DNA from: Ceratotherium simum simum
Taxonomy: Eukaryota; Chordata; Mammalia; Perissodactyla; Rhinocerotidae
Assembly: GCF_000283155.1 (NCBI RefSeq)
Contig: NW_004454160.1
Coordinates: forward strand, 3,651,249 to 3,715,248
Direction: 5' to 3'
DNA length: 64,000 nucleotides
The translations under genes and the position numbers were made by a program. The notes under the pieces are model-generated. The model saw only the letters and a program-made list of their open reading frames with translations, was not told where the DNA came from and searched no databases. This document shows positions 1-11,994 of the stretch, in pieces; the first letter of the stretch is position 1; each line of letters begins with the position of its first letter.

Positions 1-1039
1 TGGGGTAAAAAATTAGTTTTTATTGGATCTCAATGGCCTCAGCAAAGAAACAACTCAGTTCTTTGATGCTGAGGACATTCTGTATCTAATTCTGCATGGT
101 ATTTTCCCCCCTCATTCTTATCACTGAAACTCTTTTTGGTACGCAAGGTATAAGCCTACACTTTGACCTTGAAGATTCTTGAGTTTAAAAGAAACAGGGA
201 GGAGGGTTTTTTTCCTCTATTCATAAACATGCTACAGTGCACTCATGTGCATCTCACATGGCCCTGGTCAGACCCCCTTATGCAGGGCACAGCCTGTGCA
301 ACTGTACATGGCAACCCTGGTCTTTAGAGTGGCCTCTCTTATGCTTCCTCAATCTAAAGTTTAATTTCTCTTTTCTTATGACTTCTTGGCCCTGACAGCT
401 GAGACAGGAAACTTTGAGAGTTGAATTCCCCATATCAAGTCAAGTGGTTCATTTGAGATGTGTCATCATCCTCTGCCTACCCAGCATCTGAAGCAGAAGA
501 GAAATGGCCTTTTCAAATCATGGCCCCAAATCCATGCAGCTCTTTCTGGAATACCTGGACTTACCTAGACTTGAACCCTCTCTCGCTTCTTTCCTCTCCC
601 TCTGTCTGGGTTCCAGGTATGAGTTAGCTTTTGGTATAAAATTGCTAGGCAACAACCAGAAGACCTCAATGACATACTCAAGACCCCTTGGGACCTGGGC
701 ACAGAACTGGTACACTGTCACTTCTGCCTCATTCTACAGCCAAAGTATGCCACATGGAGTAGGGAAACACTGTGCTTCTAGGGGAGGAACCCTAAAGTTA
801 CACAGAAAGTGCTCGGATACGAGGTGGGGAGGGGGGTAAAGAATTGGGGCCATTGCTGAAATTAACCTACCACCCCCCCAACTTCTCTTGTATTCTATCC
901 CATCATCACACCCTCCCTCCTGTACCTTCAACTGCCGCCTCTCTGCTTGATCAGACTCCAACCCAAAATACAGTTAAATCTTAAGAAAAAGGTGTTATGT
1001 ATCCCCTTAAGCATTTATCTCCCTAGATCTTCCTCCCTC
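1..1039. other. Intergenic, no recognised gene
   Basis: AT-rich and mixed sequence with no splice-supported exon and no confident repeat. Short open frames at 504-961 on both strands overlap each other and look like chance. Confidence 0.5.
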
Positions 1040-1530
1040 CATTCTTCAGGGAATTTATCCTAAGAAAGAAAGAATATAAAATAAGAAAGTAAGTATATAA
1101 TATGAAATATAGAAGAGTATTGTTCATAACAGTGAAACTGGAGGCAATGTAAACTTCAAAAGAGGAAGAATTTGGCAAACTGCCGCACCTGGTGGGTGGA
1201 TGTTCATTATACAGTCATCGTAAATAATGGTTATGAAGACTATGCAATAATATTTTAAAAAGCCATATGAAATCAAGTTAATTGAAAAAATAGAATACAG
1301 ACCACACATATAAGCCTATTATAACTATGTTAACGAAATACCAATAACATATAAAACTGATGAAATCTGAATAAGACATGTACCAATATCTGTTTTCTGG
1401 TTTTGATATTATACTATATTTATATAAGACATTACCATTGGGGGAAACTGGTTGAAGGGAACATGGGAATTCTCTGTTCTATTTTTTCAACTTTATGTGA
1501 ATTTATAATTATTTCAAAAAAAAAGGTTTT
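1040..1530 (+). mobile_element. L1 LINE 3'-end fragment
   Basis: The sequence resembles the end of ORF2 and the 3' UTR of old mammalian L1: a degenerate 'aatttatcctaag' start, the phrase around gaaactgg-ggcaatgtaaac, and a closing ggggaaactgg...gggaattctctgt block followed by an A-rich end near 1517-1525. It is heavily diverged and non-coding. Confidence 0.55.
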
Positions 1531-1894
1531 TTAAAAGCCCCAAAACTTACACAGAAAGAAAAATCCTGAAAAAGTTTAAATGGCTATATTATGTGGTAGA
1601 AATATGGGTGACTTTCTCCTTTTTTTCTGAATTTTTCCTTTTCTTTAAAGTCAATATGTTATAATGCAAGGGAAATACCCACTGTACTTTTAAGAAAGAG
1701 ATCTTAGATCCCCTCAGCGGGGTCTGCGCTCCTCCTCCCACAGGCCCATCATCTCTCATGGCCTCCCACCGCAGCTCTTTCTAATACCTACCTCAGCCAT
1801 CTGCCTGCCAGTCAGTACTCTCCCCGAGGCAGGGGCTGCGTCCTGGTCCTGTCACCTTCGTGCATCTCCTTCTCTCCCCTTCTAGTGCCCAGGC

Positions 1895-2214
1895 CAGGGG
1901 GAGTCATACAAACTTACTCATATATTCAAAAAATATGTATTGAACCAAAAACTGTACTGCCCACTGGGGATCCAGAGCCAATTATGTCAAGGTACGTAGA
2001 AGAGCACTTGCCTTCAGAGGCTCACAGTCTCCAGACAGGGGTGTGTTTAATCCAACACGGCAAAGCCACGTACAGGGATGGACAGAGGACGGGTCGGGGG
2101 AGCACAGAGAGAAAGAGCCAGCTGTGCCTCAGGTTGCTGGGAGGGCTTCGCCGAGGAGACGACGCTTGGGCTGGGCTAAAGGATGAGGAGGAGGTGGTCA
2201 GGTGGGCAACTCAG
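1895..2214. repeat. Ancient interspersed repeat fragment
   Basis: It resembles a common old mammalian repeat beginning with a 'ttcaacaaatatttattgagc'-like phrase and continuing with 'ctggggatccagag' and 'ctcacagtctccagacag'. The family (L2/MIR era) is not certain. An ERE SINE interrupts it at 2226, and similar sequence seems to resume after 2600. Confidence 0.35.
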
Positions 2215-2225
2215 AAGGGCCTTTT

Positions 2226-2588
2226 CGGGCCGACCCCGTGGCTTGGCAGTTAAGTTTGCGCGCTCCGCTACTGGTGGCCCGGGTTCGGATCCCGGGCGCG
2301 CACCGGCACACCGCTTCCCAGGCCATGCCGAGGCGGCGGTCCCCCATACAGCAACTAGAAGGATGCGCAACTATGACGTACAACTATCTACTGGGGGCTC
2401 TGGGGGGAAAAAAAANNNNNNNNNNNNNNNNNNNNNNNNNNNNNNNNNNNNNNNNNNNNNNNNNNNNNNNNNNNNNNNNNNNNNNNNNNNNNNNNNNNNN
2501 NNNNNNNNNNNNNNNAGGAGGATTAGCATGGATGTTAGCTCAGGGCTGATCTTCCTCAAAAAATACAAAAGTAAAAATAAACAAAAAA
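2226..2588 (+). mobile_element. ERE-type SINE (long class) containing an assembly gap
   Basis: A tRNA-derived head (GGGCCGACCCCGTGGCTTGG, then the B-box-like GGTTCGGATCC) is followed by the CAACTAGAAGGATG...CTATCTACTGGGG segment and the GGAGGATT...GATGTTAGCTCAGGGCTGATCTTCCTC tail. A 12-base direct repeat AGAAGGGCCTTT at 2213-2224 and 2589-2600 is the target-site duplication. Bases 2416-2515 are N. Confidence 0.9.
2416..2515. other. Assembly gap, 100 N
   Basis: Exactly 100 unresolved bases inside an ERE SINE. Aligning with the intact copies at 22825 and 49501 suggests that only about 53-54 bases of SINE sequence need be missing, so 100 is probably a placeholder. Confidence 0.95.
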
Positions 2589-2600
2589 AGAAGGGCCTTT

Positions 2601-3724
2601 CCCTGATAAAAAGACACCTTGGACAAAGACATGGAGAAGAGGTAGGGCACCGTGATGCACAGGGCATTTTGAACCCATCATTTTCATCCTGGGAATATTT
2701 TAAATAGAAATCTTTTTAATCAGAATTACATAAACATTAATGAATTTTTGTTAAGATAATATTTTCTAGCATGAACTCTGTTAAGCCAACTTATTTCCTC
2801 CGTCAATTTTTCTATACAATGCAATTAGTTTCCTTATTTTTATGTTACCAGAATTATTTTTGCCATCTATTCTTTTTTTCCTTTTGAATTGTACAGCAAA
2901 GGTTTCGTTTATTTTGATCTGCTTATTTTGTTCACATCAAATCGTACTAATTAAAGCTTTTGCCATTATAAGAACATATGCCTTTATTTCTACCAATTTT
3001 GACTTTCCTGGGTCAAATTTTATATAAATTACTATAGTTTAGGGTATCTTATTATTTTGCAATTTTTTTGGTTAAAAAACAATTTTTTCAAGTACAATTT
3101 TTGCCATTATCACTTTTATTTGTTTTGATTTTTTTACCAGAAATATTCATTATGAATTGAGCAAACTACTGAGCATTTTTGTTTCTTAGATTATCCACGA
3201 GGAAACTGAGTGGATTTGTGAGACATACAGAGAGGCAGATGGAGAGAGAAAATGCACAAGAGGCGAGACTGAGAGAGATAGGGCAAGGCTGCTGCCCTTC
3301 TGGCACACTGCCCCCCCAGCACAGATACCGGGAGGGGGCTCACTGTCTCCTTCCGTTTGGAGAACAAAACTCACCACCCTTTAAAGGAAGACAAGAACAT
3401 CCAGACTCTCTACAAAGTATCATTCACAAAGTCTAGTGCCCAATAGAAAGTTACTATACATGTGAAGAAACAGAAAAGTACAACCTGTAGACAAGAGGAA
3501 AGCAGTAAATAGTTCCCGAAGGGCATTTTTAAATAGAGGAGGCATCAGTTGTATATTTTAGAAGGACCACTCAGGTAGCTCATGACCTAAGGACCACTGA
3601 GAAAGGATTGGCCTAGGAAGAGACAGTGAATCCTGTCAGCAGAATCTCCTAGTGGCTCTAAAGGAAGGTGATGAAGTTATAGACCAAGGCCCTGCAGATC
3701 TATGACTTTCGTGGTTACACTAAG
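2601..3724. other. Intergenic, AT-rich, nothing recognised
   Basis: T-rich sequence at 2700-3180 resembles degraded LINE or unique intergenic DNA, but I could not name it. No coding region is supported. Confidence 0.4.
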
Positions 3725-3880
3725 ATTACAAAATGTCAGAGGTGAAAACAATCTTAAGTAGCATTCTATCTAACCCCTGTCATTACATATGAGGGAACTA
3801 GGACTCAGAGAGCAAAGTGATTTTCCTAAGATCCCACAGCCATTTCAAAGATGAACCGGGATTAAAATCCAAGCCTCATA
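3725..3880. repeat. Ancient mammalian interspersed repeat
   Basis: Contains the characteristic run 'catatgagggaactaggactcagagag...gattttcctaagatcccacagcc', shared with the element at 11425-11560. This resembles the widespread 'gatgaggaaactgaggc...ccaaggtcacacagc' repeats. The family was not resolved. Confidence 0.35.
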
Positions 3881-4834
3881 ACTTTCCTATATCACGTGGC
3901 ATCTCTGTGACTACCTTGGCCTAAAATAGGGTCTCTGAGATGACTATGTGCGTTCCTACACGGGGAAGTCCCAGCCATAGTTTCTACAACAACATCAAAG
4001 TGTCGTTTCTTCTTTCCTTTCCCACGTAGAATGAGCAGGTTTCCAGTAAGCCGTCAGAGAGAGACAAAAAGTCATCACAAACCAGACACTTAATGCCTAC
4101 TCATGTAATTAGTTGAGATTTGAGGCTTTCCAAACTAGATTTCTAGAAATGTGTGTGCTTGAAATTCACATTTGAATCTATTTAGTTGTTGCCCAAACGC
4201 AACACGATGAGGCGGTGACTGTGGCTTTGATCCATGGTAGTGCCCAGTTAATGTCATCCAGAGGGAAAGCAAAATACATTCCATGACCTCAGTTTGCACT
4301 TACAAATGAGGTTGTTGGCACCACACAGCAGCAAGTGAAGGATCACAGTGGAGGGATCATACCCTCTTCCTGATCCGGGGAACAAACACAAGGCATCCAC
4401 AGTGGTTCTGAGGGTCATTCCCTCCCAGGACAGCCAGCGCCCAATACCCCCAACCCATCCCTGGCTGCTCTTGTTTAATCTCTCAAGAGGTACTTTCCAA
4501 GTACTTGACATGTCTGACAATGAAATGGGCTCCCTCCTGTAGAACTAAGTTCCTTCCTAGTCCCTAGAGCTGGTCAAGCCAGGGCCATACAACCAGGGGG
4601 TTCAATCCAATTGGGTCTTATAACCCTTCACTGAGGGCCTGCTGCTGGCTGGGACTTGTGCTGGTGCTCAGGGCAGGGTGCTACAAGGACCAGAGTAGCC
4701 CGGGGCAAGGCGGGGGTTGGCCATGACCTCTAAGGCTCCTCCCTACTCTACAATGGATGAAATTCTCCTGTCGGTTACAGAGGGAAAGAGACTAACCTTT
4801 ACGCCCCCCATGGACCAGGTAGGTAGAATTGGTT

Positions 4835-5025
4835 TTATGCACATCATCTCATTTAATCCTAACCACAACCCTGTGAAGCAGGCATCCTCAGACCCACAGT
4901 TTTTACTAATCAGGAAGCCAAGGCTACAGAGATCAAGACTTTGCCCAAGGTCATGCAGCTCGTCACCCATGTCCAGATCCTTTGACTTCAAAGGCTGTGC
5001 TCCGTGTGCTACAGCACACTGCCTC
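4835..5025 (-). mobile_element. MIR SINE fragment
   Basis: The plus strand reads as the reverse complement of MIR: 'catctcatttaatcct', 'accctgtgaagcaggcat', 'ttgcccaaggtcatgcagct', ending with the tRNA-related end 'gctgtgctccgtgtgctac'. Old and diverged. Confidence 0.65.
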
Positions 5026-5255
5026 CAGAAGTAGGAAGAGGGAACATGCACCTGGGGAAGCTTTAGGGTCCCTGTGAATTTGTAACTGGGTGTATTCATG
5101 ACATGTACCTGGCGTAATGGGAGGAAGTCTGGGAAAACAAAAATATATTAATGAGAAGTAGCAGCTAACACCTGTGTATTTCTGACCCTTACCTTGTGGG
5201 AAATTCAAATGTTTACAAACCAATTGTGGCAGAAGATCAGAAACCAGAATAGAAG

Positions 5256-5330
5256 ATGTGGGTGTGCGTCTGGCTGTGTGTGTATGTGAGTGTGTGTCCA
5301 CTCAGGCATGGCCATGCATATCAGCACGTG
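5256..5330. repeat. TG-rich low-complexity sequence
   Basis: Imperfect TG/TATG runs (gtgtgtgtatgtgagtgtgtgtcc) with interruptions. The open frames on both strands here follow from the simple sequence. Confidence 0.6.
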
Positions 5331-8214
5331 TGAGGATGGTCTCTTACACACACAGGAGTATGTGTATGTGGGTGAACAGATCAGGCAAGCGTGTTCTGAC
5401 AGGTAAACGATTAATTGCATTTTTCAAAGCACAGAAAACATAACAAAACAAAAAAGCTCCTGCTTTTATTTATAAGATAGTCTTCAAAGATCATGTGACT
5501 TGCAATTTTAACTTTTTCTGTGGTTCCAAACTATTTATTTAACCATTTAAAAGTGCGGGAAGTGGCAAATTCTGAGTTTTTAGGAACCAATCACAAGGAA
5601 ACATACATCATGACTTATCCGAGTGAGTAGTAACTAGACTCTTGCTAGTCAGGCTCTCTGGAAATTCTTATCTAGGGATTGCATGTGTTTGGGCTGGGAA
5701 AACCAGACCTGCCCAGTGGTCTTAGGGAGGGGCTGGGTGAGGGGAGGCAAGACTAGTTGGTAGATTTCAAGCCAGAGGACCTTCTGCATTCTTTATCTGC
5801 TCCTTCTGGAACTGCCAGAACTTAGCAGGACCCAGGGGCAACCAGCTTATTTTTAGAAAGTGCTTCAAGTCCTCTGCCAGTGTACACAGGCGTGAAGAGA
5901 AGAGCTTACTGGCCCAGTAGAAGCTGCCAGAATCACCAGAGGGAAACAAGAGGGCTGAAGCACAGCCGGGAGAAGGGCCACCTGCCAAGACTGGTGGCCT
6001 GGGGTAAAGATTTCTGTGAAGGGCCGAGCAAGAGGGGCCTCTGGCTGAGGATTTCCCCATCCAACCCCTCGGCCACCCGGGAAGCATGCTTCTGACCTGT
6101 AGAGGACTTCTCTGACTCCCTGAGCAGGAAGGCATCTTGGTGGCCCTCTACCTCAGTAGAGAGGGGGCCTCAATTCTGCTCCCAGATCCAATGCACGCCA
6201 TGCCTCCTCAGCACGCAGCTCACCGCTCAGCCCACAGTAGAAACTCAACAAACAGCTGTTGAACGAATGAAGGCATCTACGCCCTCCTTCCTGCCCTGCC
6301 CAACAATAGGATTTCCCAGGATAACTCAAATGGCAATTTTCCCTTTTTATCTGCTGAGCCATTAAAGGAGGTGTGGATTCTACTGGACACTCAAAAGGAA
6401 AGAAGTTCTACGTGGATTAAATTTAATTCAGCAACACATATTGAGGACCCACAACGTTACACATGTGGGTCCAGGTAGTAAAGAAACACAGTTGAGTTGT
6501 AGAGAGTGTGAGTCTGCAGCACACCCATGCAGTCATCAATAATTGATCACAGCCTCTTGCCTGCAGGACCAGAGGTGGCCTAAAGACTGCCTCAGCAAAG
6601 CCATCGAGGCAGCCACTGCGTGGGACCAGAATCGGCACTCAGGATGGAAGCTGTTTGCCATCCTGTGGGTGGGCATGTGCCCTGGCCGGGCTTCTGTACT
6701 AAGTTCGGTAAATAAAGCATGCACAAAAAGCTCCTGAACTCTGGAAACCTGTAAGTGGGGGTAAAACAAACACCCGAGAGGATGAAGGAGGGGCCGCTTC
6801 CTTCCTGCCTCACTGACGGCCACCTGTGGCACAGTGTTGAGAACAAGAAGCTTTTCAGCTCAGGAAACCAGGAAACCCCAGTCATGCCCGCAGAACCACA
6901 AGAAACACTGAGGTTCTAATCTCCCCGCTTGCCAGGTTCAGTTCCTTCAAGGCAAGCCTCCCTTCTCACATCAGGACCCTGAGTCCCTTCTCCGAGGTCC
7001 CTGTCATTCTAGACTGCAAGCCGCACACCCCCTCCCCTCCCACACCAGCAGGCCCCCTCTGTCTCGGTGCCCATCATCACCCTAGAAATGGCCTAGTTCC
7101 AATGATCTTCCTGAAAGCTGCTGCACGTGAAGCTGGCTGCAAACTCCACACCAGGCTGCTCCTGGGGTTTATTTTCAGCCATTCGTCTCACTGGTAAAGC
7201 TCAGCTCCCCCAGAACCCGTGTTCTGCGCTGGGAACATGAAGCCCTCAACAGCCTCTTCAATTCCCGGAGTACGTGTTCGAGGCCCAGGGTCAATGTGAA
7301 TAGCCAGCAGCCGGGGGGACACTTGCCAAGAGTATCCTTCCAGGGGCTCTTACTTTACCAGCAGGGAGCCTGGCGCAGGCGTGCAAAGAGGCAGGTGGCA
7401 CGTTATCTTCATTTACGCTGTGCTGTCACCACGGCCCCAAACACTCTTTACTACCTTGGTCATCATCCCCAAACATGCAGTAAGCCCTGCCTGGGGCACA
7501 AGGTCCTGTTATGCAGCAGTGGCAGCCGTGTTGGGGAAAGAGGCTACCTACACGGAGTGACAAGTATAATCTGACTACTCCTGTGCTCAGAGCTGAATCA
7601 ACAGCACAGACACACAAAAGACTACACAAGTTCTGGGAAGCACATTAGAGAATAAATATAAGGTCAGTATTTGAATCTAACATCCGTTTAACTTATTTAC
7701 GTAGTTGGTGTTGCATATATTTTCCTTAGAAAGCTAAATTGATTCTTTTGGTCCCAAGGGGCAAGGAATTACTAGGTAAGATTTTCTTAATCTTTTTAAA
7801 GAAAAAAGGCAACAAATCATTTTATATTTTAAGTAAATATTACATTACAAATGTCACGTTTTAAGCACTTGCCTTAAAAATAAAATTCTATCTACCAGTC
7901 TGTGATCTAGACTTTTTAGAATGACATGAGAGACTCAGCTCAGGAGTAAATCTGAAAAAAAAAAAAAAAAAAAGAAAATTTTGCATGGTTTTGTCCACAT
8001 CTGTGTCAGTTCACCAACTCACACAAAACATCAGCGATACCCCGTATGTACTTCTCCCAGTGTGAGGGCTGGGCCATTGGGATCAGGTCAACAAGCAGCC
8101 AGGTCCATCTGCCCGTGGCCAAATCAGATGCTCCTGCAGTCTAAAACAATCACACGCCCCCAAAGGGTCACTCCAGCAGCACACATATTCTCTACAAATG
8201 GCCTTTAAAGCCTG
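5331..8214. other. Intergenic, no recognised gene
   Basis: Mixed-composition DNA with several short overlapping open frames (for example 5767-6135 minus and 6536-6885 minus). None shows a domain or splice context. An A-run lies at about 7956-7973. No confident repeat was recognised. Confidence 0.4.
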
Positions 8215-8512
8215 TTACTTGAGTTCTCTCTCCCTGTGTTGATTCATCCTGACCTGCCCCAGCCTTGCCCCTGACCTCACTTGGATAATTCCCAGTCATA
8301 CTTCAGGTCTCAGCTTAAACATCACTTCTTCTGGGAAGTCTTCCCTGGCCCCCAACTAAGTTGTGTCCCTGTTTACACTCTTAGCCATCACTCATCACAT
8401 TGGGAGCCCTGGGTTACTGAGCTATATGTCCTGGGATGGCAGGGACTTGTCCACCTCAGGCTCAGCACAGTGCCTACCACATGGCATATGTTCAAAAACA
8501 TTCTATGAGTGA
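8215..8512 (+). mobile_element. L2 LINE 3' end
   Basis: Typical L2 3'-end phrases are present in order: 'caggtctcagcttaaacatcac', 'ctgggaagtcttccctggcc', 'ggatggcagggacttgtcc', 'gcacagtgcctaccacatgg'. It terminates in a TGAA-type simple repeat, as L2 elements normally do. Confidence 0.7.
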
Positions 8513-8554
8513 GTGAATGAATGAATGAATGAATGAACAAATGAGTGAGCGAGC
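8506..8554. repeat. TGAA-type microsatellite
   Basis: Imperfect (TGAA)n/(GAGT)n run at the 3' terminus of the adjoining L2 element. Confidence 0.8.
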
Positions 8555-8730
8555 AAACAGTCCTTGAGGACCGGGCCCTATCCTGGCTTTTCAGGCATGA
8601 GGTTCTCAATGGCCAGACATATGGGGGCTCTTCTCAAACACATGTCTTCCCCGGCAGACACATTTCTCTCCCATACAGAGCAAAAGCAAATGAAAATGAG
8701 CTCAAATAGGCAGCCCAGCATCCTTCTAGA

Positions 8731-8925
8731 ACAGGGATGGGCAAACTATAGCCCATGAAATAAAGTTTTGTTGACCACGCTCGTCCATTCACCTGTTGTC
8801 CGTGGCTCCTTCTGCACCACATCGGCAGAGTTGAGTTGTGGCAACAGCGTTGGTCTGGCCTGCAAAGCCTTCAACAGTCACTATCTGACCCTCCGCAGAA
8901 AGTGTGCGGAGCCTGGCTTTAGAAC
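8731..8925 (+). mobile_element. hAT-type DNA transposon remnant
   Basis: Resembles the mammalian repeat whose ends read 'gggcaaactatagccc' and '...agcctggctttag', with internal 'cagagttgagttgtggcaaca' and 'gtctggcctgcaaagcc'. The same family recurs at 30044-30378, and the two copies support each other. Family name not assigned. Confidence 0.6.
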
Positions 8926-9129
8926 CTCAGAGCAGATGAGGATCAGAGGAGGACTAGGGGACAAACAGAAGTGGAGGAAGGGGCAGCACGGGGTGGGAGA
9001 GGGGCTATGACACAGAGACCGCAGGGAGGGAGTGAAGGCGCGGGGAGCAGTGGAGGTTGGAGCATCAGAAGAGATGTTCTGAGTCCAGGAGGAGCCTCTG
9101 AAGTCCCCAGGAGTCCTGAGAAGTGACTT

Positions 9130-9310
9130 TGGTGTCAGAGGGACCTGGGCCGAGTCCTGCCGTCGTGGTTTACTGCTGCATGATCGCAGGCAGGTGACCT
9201 CCCCGCCGAGCTTCCGCTTCTTCATCTTTCAAAGAGAGACTGCCTACGTCACAAGGTTGTTGTGACAATTCCATGAAATGAGACAGGTAAAGTGGCTCTC
9301 AGAGCTAATA
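9130..9310 (+). mobile_element. MIR SINE
   Basis: MIR-like order: 'ggtgtcagagggacctggg', 'gcaggtgacctccccg', 'cttcatctttcaaag', 'acaaggttgttgtgac', 'gaaatgagacagg'. Confidence 0.6.
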
Positions 9311-9324
9311 TGGTAGAGTTTCCA

Positions 9325-9520
9325 AGCTGAGTTCTCCTGGATCCGGCTTCCAATCCTGACTCTGCTTCTCAGTAACTCTGGGGCCCTGGGGAACGTTCAG
9401 CCCTCTGTATGTCTGTTGCCTCATCCCGTACCTGAGGAGGGCAATGGCTCCCAGCAAGGCACTGCTGTGAGGACTCAATGACATAAGCAGAGGAGCACCC
9501 AGCACAGAAGGTGGCAGGCA
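9325..9520 (+). mobile_element. MIR SINE
   Basis: A second MIR directly following the previous one: 'cttccaatcctgactctgctt', 'tgttgcctcatccc', 'ctgctgtgaggactcaatgac', 'gagcacccagcacag'. Confidence 0.55.
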
Positions 9521-9627
9521 GGAGGTTCTCTTTCCTGTAGCTGCTCAATTGTTGAGCACAAACCCCAGTCCGCGGCAGGCGCTCCGTAACTGTGGTTTCC
9601 TTCCATCCTTCGTCCCGCACGTGGTCA

Positions 9628-9740
9628 GGACCGGGAATTCACACGCTTGCCCTGCTAACAACTTGCTGTGTGACTTCGGGCAGCTCAACGGACCTCTCTA
9701 GATTGCTAAAACTTGGTTCATAAAATGAAGGGGTTGGTGT
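9628..9740 (+). mobile_element. MIR SINE fragment
   Basis: Core MIR phrases 'acttgctgtgtgacttcggg' and 'ataaaatgaaggggttggtg'. This is the third MIR piece in 600 bases. Confidence 0.5.
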
Positions 9741-9799
9741 AGACGGAGTGTTTCCACACTCTCCTAGCGATAAATATCTCTCAGGAATCTCATAACACA

Positions 9800-9930
9800 T
9801 CCAGCCTCCCCAGCTCCTCCCTTAGAGATTCTGGCTCCAGAGGCCTGGAATGGGGCCCAGGTGGGAATGCATCACTTAAACAAGTACCTCAGGTGATTCT
9901 TGACATCAAGGTGGGTTGGGAAACATTGGC
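9800..9930 (+). mobile_element. MER5A-like hAT MITE fragment
   Basis: Resembles MER5A/MER20: 'gagattctggctccagaggc', 'tggggcccaggtgggaatgc', 'caagtacctcaggtgattc', ending 'gggaaacattgg'. The central segment with 'ccccagctcctcccttagag' also fits. Confidence 0.55.
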
Positions 9931-9990
9931 TCGATGAGCTCTAGTGTCCTTTAGATTGTAAAAGTCCTGCACACTGCAGTCCCGTGACCC

Positions 9991-10059
9991 GTGTAAGTGT
10001 GTATGTGTGTGTGTGTGTGTGTGTGTCAGAGAGAGAGAGAGGGAGAGGCAGAGAGAGAA
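9991..10059. repeat. (TG)n followed by (GA)n compound microsatellite
   Basis: A TG run at about 9991-10026 joins a GA run at 10027-10059. It produces repetitive low-complexity open frames on both strands that are not genes. Confidence 0.9.
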
Positions 10060-10454
10060 GGCGTGTCTTTGCGCTGATGAAACTGTCAACTGTGCATTAC
10101 ATTTCAAAAGGACTTTCGGTTGTCAGCTTTCGAGAATTAGTCACCGCATGCTCACTTTGATGCCCAGGCAGCCAGCGTACAGATGTGACCTGCTCTCTGT
10201 CTCCTGACTCACGTTTGCTTTCCCCTGGGGACCCTACCCCTGCTGAGAAGAGCACTGGGCCAGGACCTGCAGCTGGAGCGTTCCCATCAGCCGTTCTCAC
10301 AGGCTGCGCTTCTTGAGTTCTAGAAAACTCCCAGCCCCTCCAGCACGGGCTCCAGAAGGCCATGTTGGAGGGAGGTGAGCACCAGCAGCCTGATATTGGA
10401 GCCTCCAGAGGCAGGGGCCAAGCGCCAGAGGCAAGGGGCAGAGCCGGTGGGGGT

Positions 10455-10645
10455 GGCAAAGAGCGGGTGGCTTTGGAATCAGAAGCCTGCTCCAGAGGCC
10501 CAGTCAGAATGCCACATCTGCCAATCACAACCGCTCGCCTGGGGCAAGTCACTTCACGTGTCCCAGTCTCAGTTTCCTCCTCTATAATTACCTCCCGCAC
10601 AGGTTGTTGTGAGGGCTAAATGAGATCATGGGTGAGCCTGTTTTG
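10455..10645 (+). mobile_element. MIR SINE
   Basis: Good MIR match: 'ggctttggaatcagaagcc', 'gggcaagtcacttcacgtg', 'ctcagtttcctcctctat', 'caggttgttgtgagggctaa', 'atgagatcatgg'. Confidence 0.75.
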
Positions 10646-11424
10646 TAAATAACAAAACTGCCCGCGTCATGTGCCATCACCATCCACACACATCGCTATT
10701 TTCTGGTTCTCTTGAAAGCTGCACCTGCATCCCACCAAGTTTCTAGTGACTAGACCTAGTTTTTCTTAGCCCCCTAGACCGTGGAGATGCAAATATCTGC
10801 ACACCTGGAGAGTCATCTAAGTTGTTCTCCCTTCCCCAGCCATGTTTTCAACCTCAGAGCAAAGGCATTAAATCCTAAGGGCCCCAGTGCACAGCCCTGG
10901 GGTCTGTTGAGACAGGAAGACCCAGAGAGTGGGAGTGAAGAATGCCCCTGAGACTTAGAGGGTGACAGCCAGAGCCCTCCTGGGATCAGGGAGATGGAGA
11001 CGGACTCTCCGGGGCGTTGACTGTGTGTGCTGGTGGATCTCTGTGTGTATCTGTGTTTATCCTTCTAATTGCAAATGTGCATTTGGTATATGTATGTATG
11101 GCGTGTGTACACACTGTGTCTGTGTTCACGTGGCCACGTATTTATTTTCCAGAAGCAGACTTACTATGGTCTAACCATAGTGTTAGGCTTACTATTCCTT
11201 GAATTGAAGCCCAAGCACACAAATCGCAAGGCCATGGTTTTGACTTTGACTGTCTCCCCGACTCCTGCCCATCAGGTGACAAGTGGCAGCTCTAGGCCCC
11301 GTGGGTGTGTGTGACTCGTCGTGGATGCTCCACTCCTCTGCCATAGCCCCCAGTCTCCTCCTCCTCCTCCCACTCCTTCCCCAAGTCCTCCCACAGGCAC
11401 TGTCCAGTGAATCCTTAGAGTTAA
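10646..11424. other. Intergenic, TG-rich patch, no recognised gene
   Basis: Includes an imperfect TG-rich patch at about 11020-11130. The overlapping short open frames there are composition artefacts. Confidence 0.4.
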
Positions 11425-11560
11425 AGCATCCAAGATTGCCAGAGCTGAAAGAGGTCTTAGAGATACAGAGTCCTCCTTCCACACTACAAATGAGGAAACT
11501 CTGAAGCCCAGAGAGGTCAAGTGACCTGTCCAAGGTCCCACAGCCAGTTGTTGATACTCA
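11425..11560. repeat. Ancient mammalian interspersed repeat
   Basis: Contains 'agctgaaagaggtcttagag', 'caaatgaggaaactctgaag' and 'gtccaaggtcccacagccag', a widespread old repeat pattern also seen at 3725-3880. Family uncertain. Confidence 0.4.
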
Positions 11561-11599
11561 TTTCTCACTTAATCACCGACAATCATGTGCTGGAACTGT

Positions 11600-11960
11600 G
11601 CTGAGCACTGGAGAGGATAAACAGTGAGCCTAACGTAGGTCAGGAGGTCAGAGGAGACTTCTCTAGGGAGTGACTTTTAAGTCCTCCCTTACCGGAAGGG
11701 TGGATGAGGACGAGACATCTGGGTGATGTATGGCTGGGAAGAGCGTCCCAAGCTAGGGAAACGCCATATGGATGGGCCCTGAGGTTTGAAGGAGCTTCGC
11801 ACATTCAAGGGCGTGGGAGGCACTCGGTGAGGATGGGGAGAGAAGTGGAAGCTGACTCAGGCGGGGATTTTGAATATTATTCTACACGCAGAGGAAGCTT
11901 GTGAGCTGAGGAGTGAAATATCTCTAAAAGGTAATTTTTGGAGAACTGGCTGGCAGGAGC
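11600..11960. repeat. Probable ancient interspersed repeat (L2-era)
   Basis: Phrases such as 'gagcactggagaggataaac', 'gaagagcgtcccaagctagg' and 'atgggccctgaggtttg' resemble a common diverged mammalian repeat. The assignment is tentative. Confidence 0.3.
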
Positions 11961-11994
11961 AAAAGCCAAGATTGAAGTTCTGAGCTGCTTCTCG

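Noticed and set aside
15..34. No usable signal at the extreme left edge
   Set aside because: The first bases show no gene edge, terminal repeat or tRNA; noted only so that the edge is not read as overlooked.
10007..10207. Low-complexity open frames over TG/GA and CA runs (also at 33577-33816)
   Set aside because: These translate microsatellites (alternating CV, RE, TH) and are not coding.
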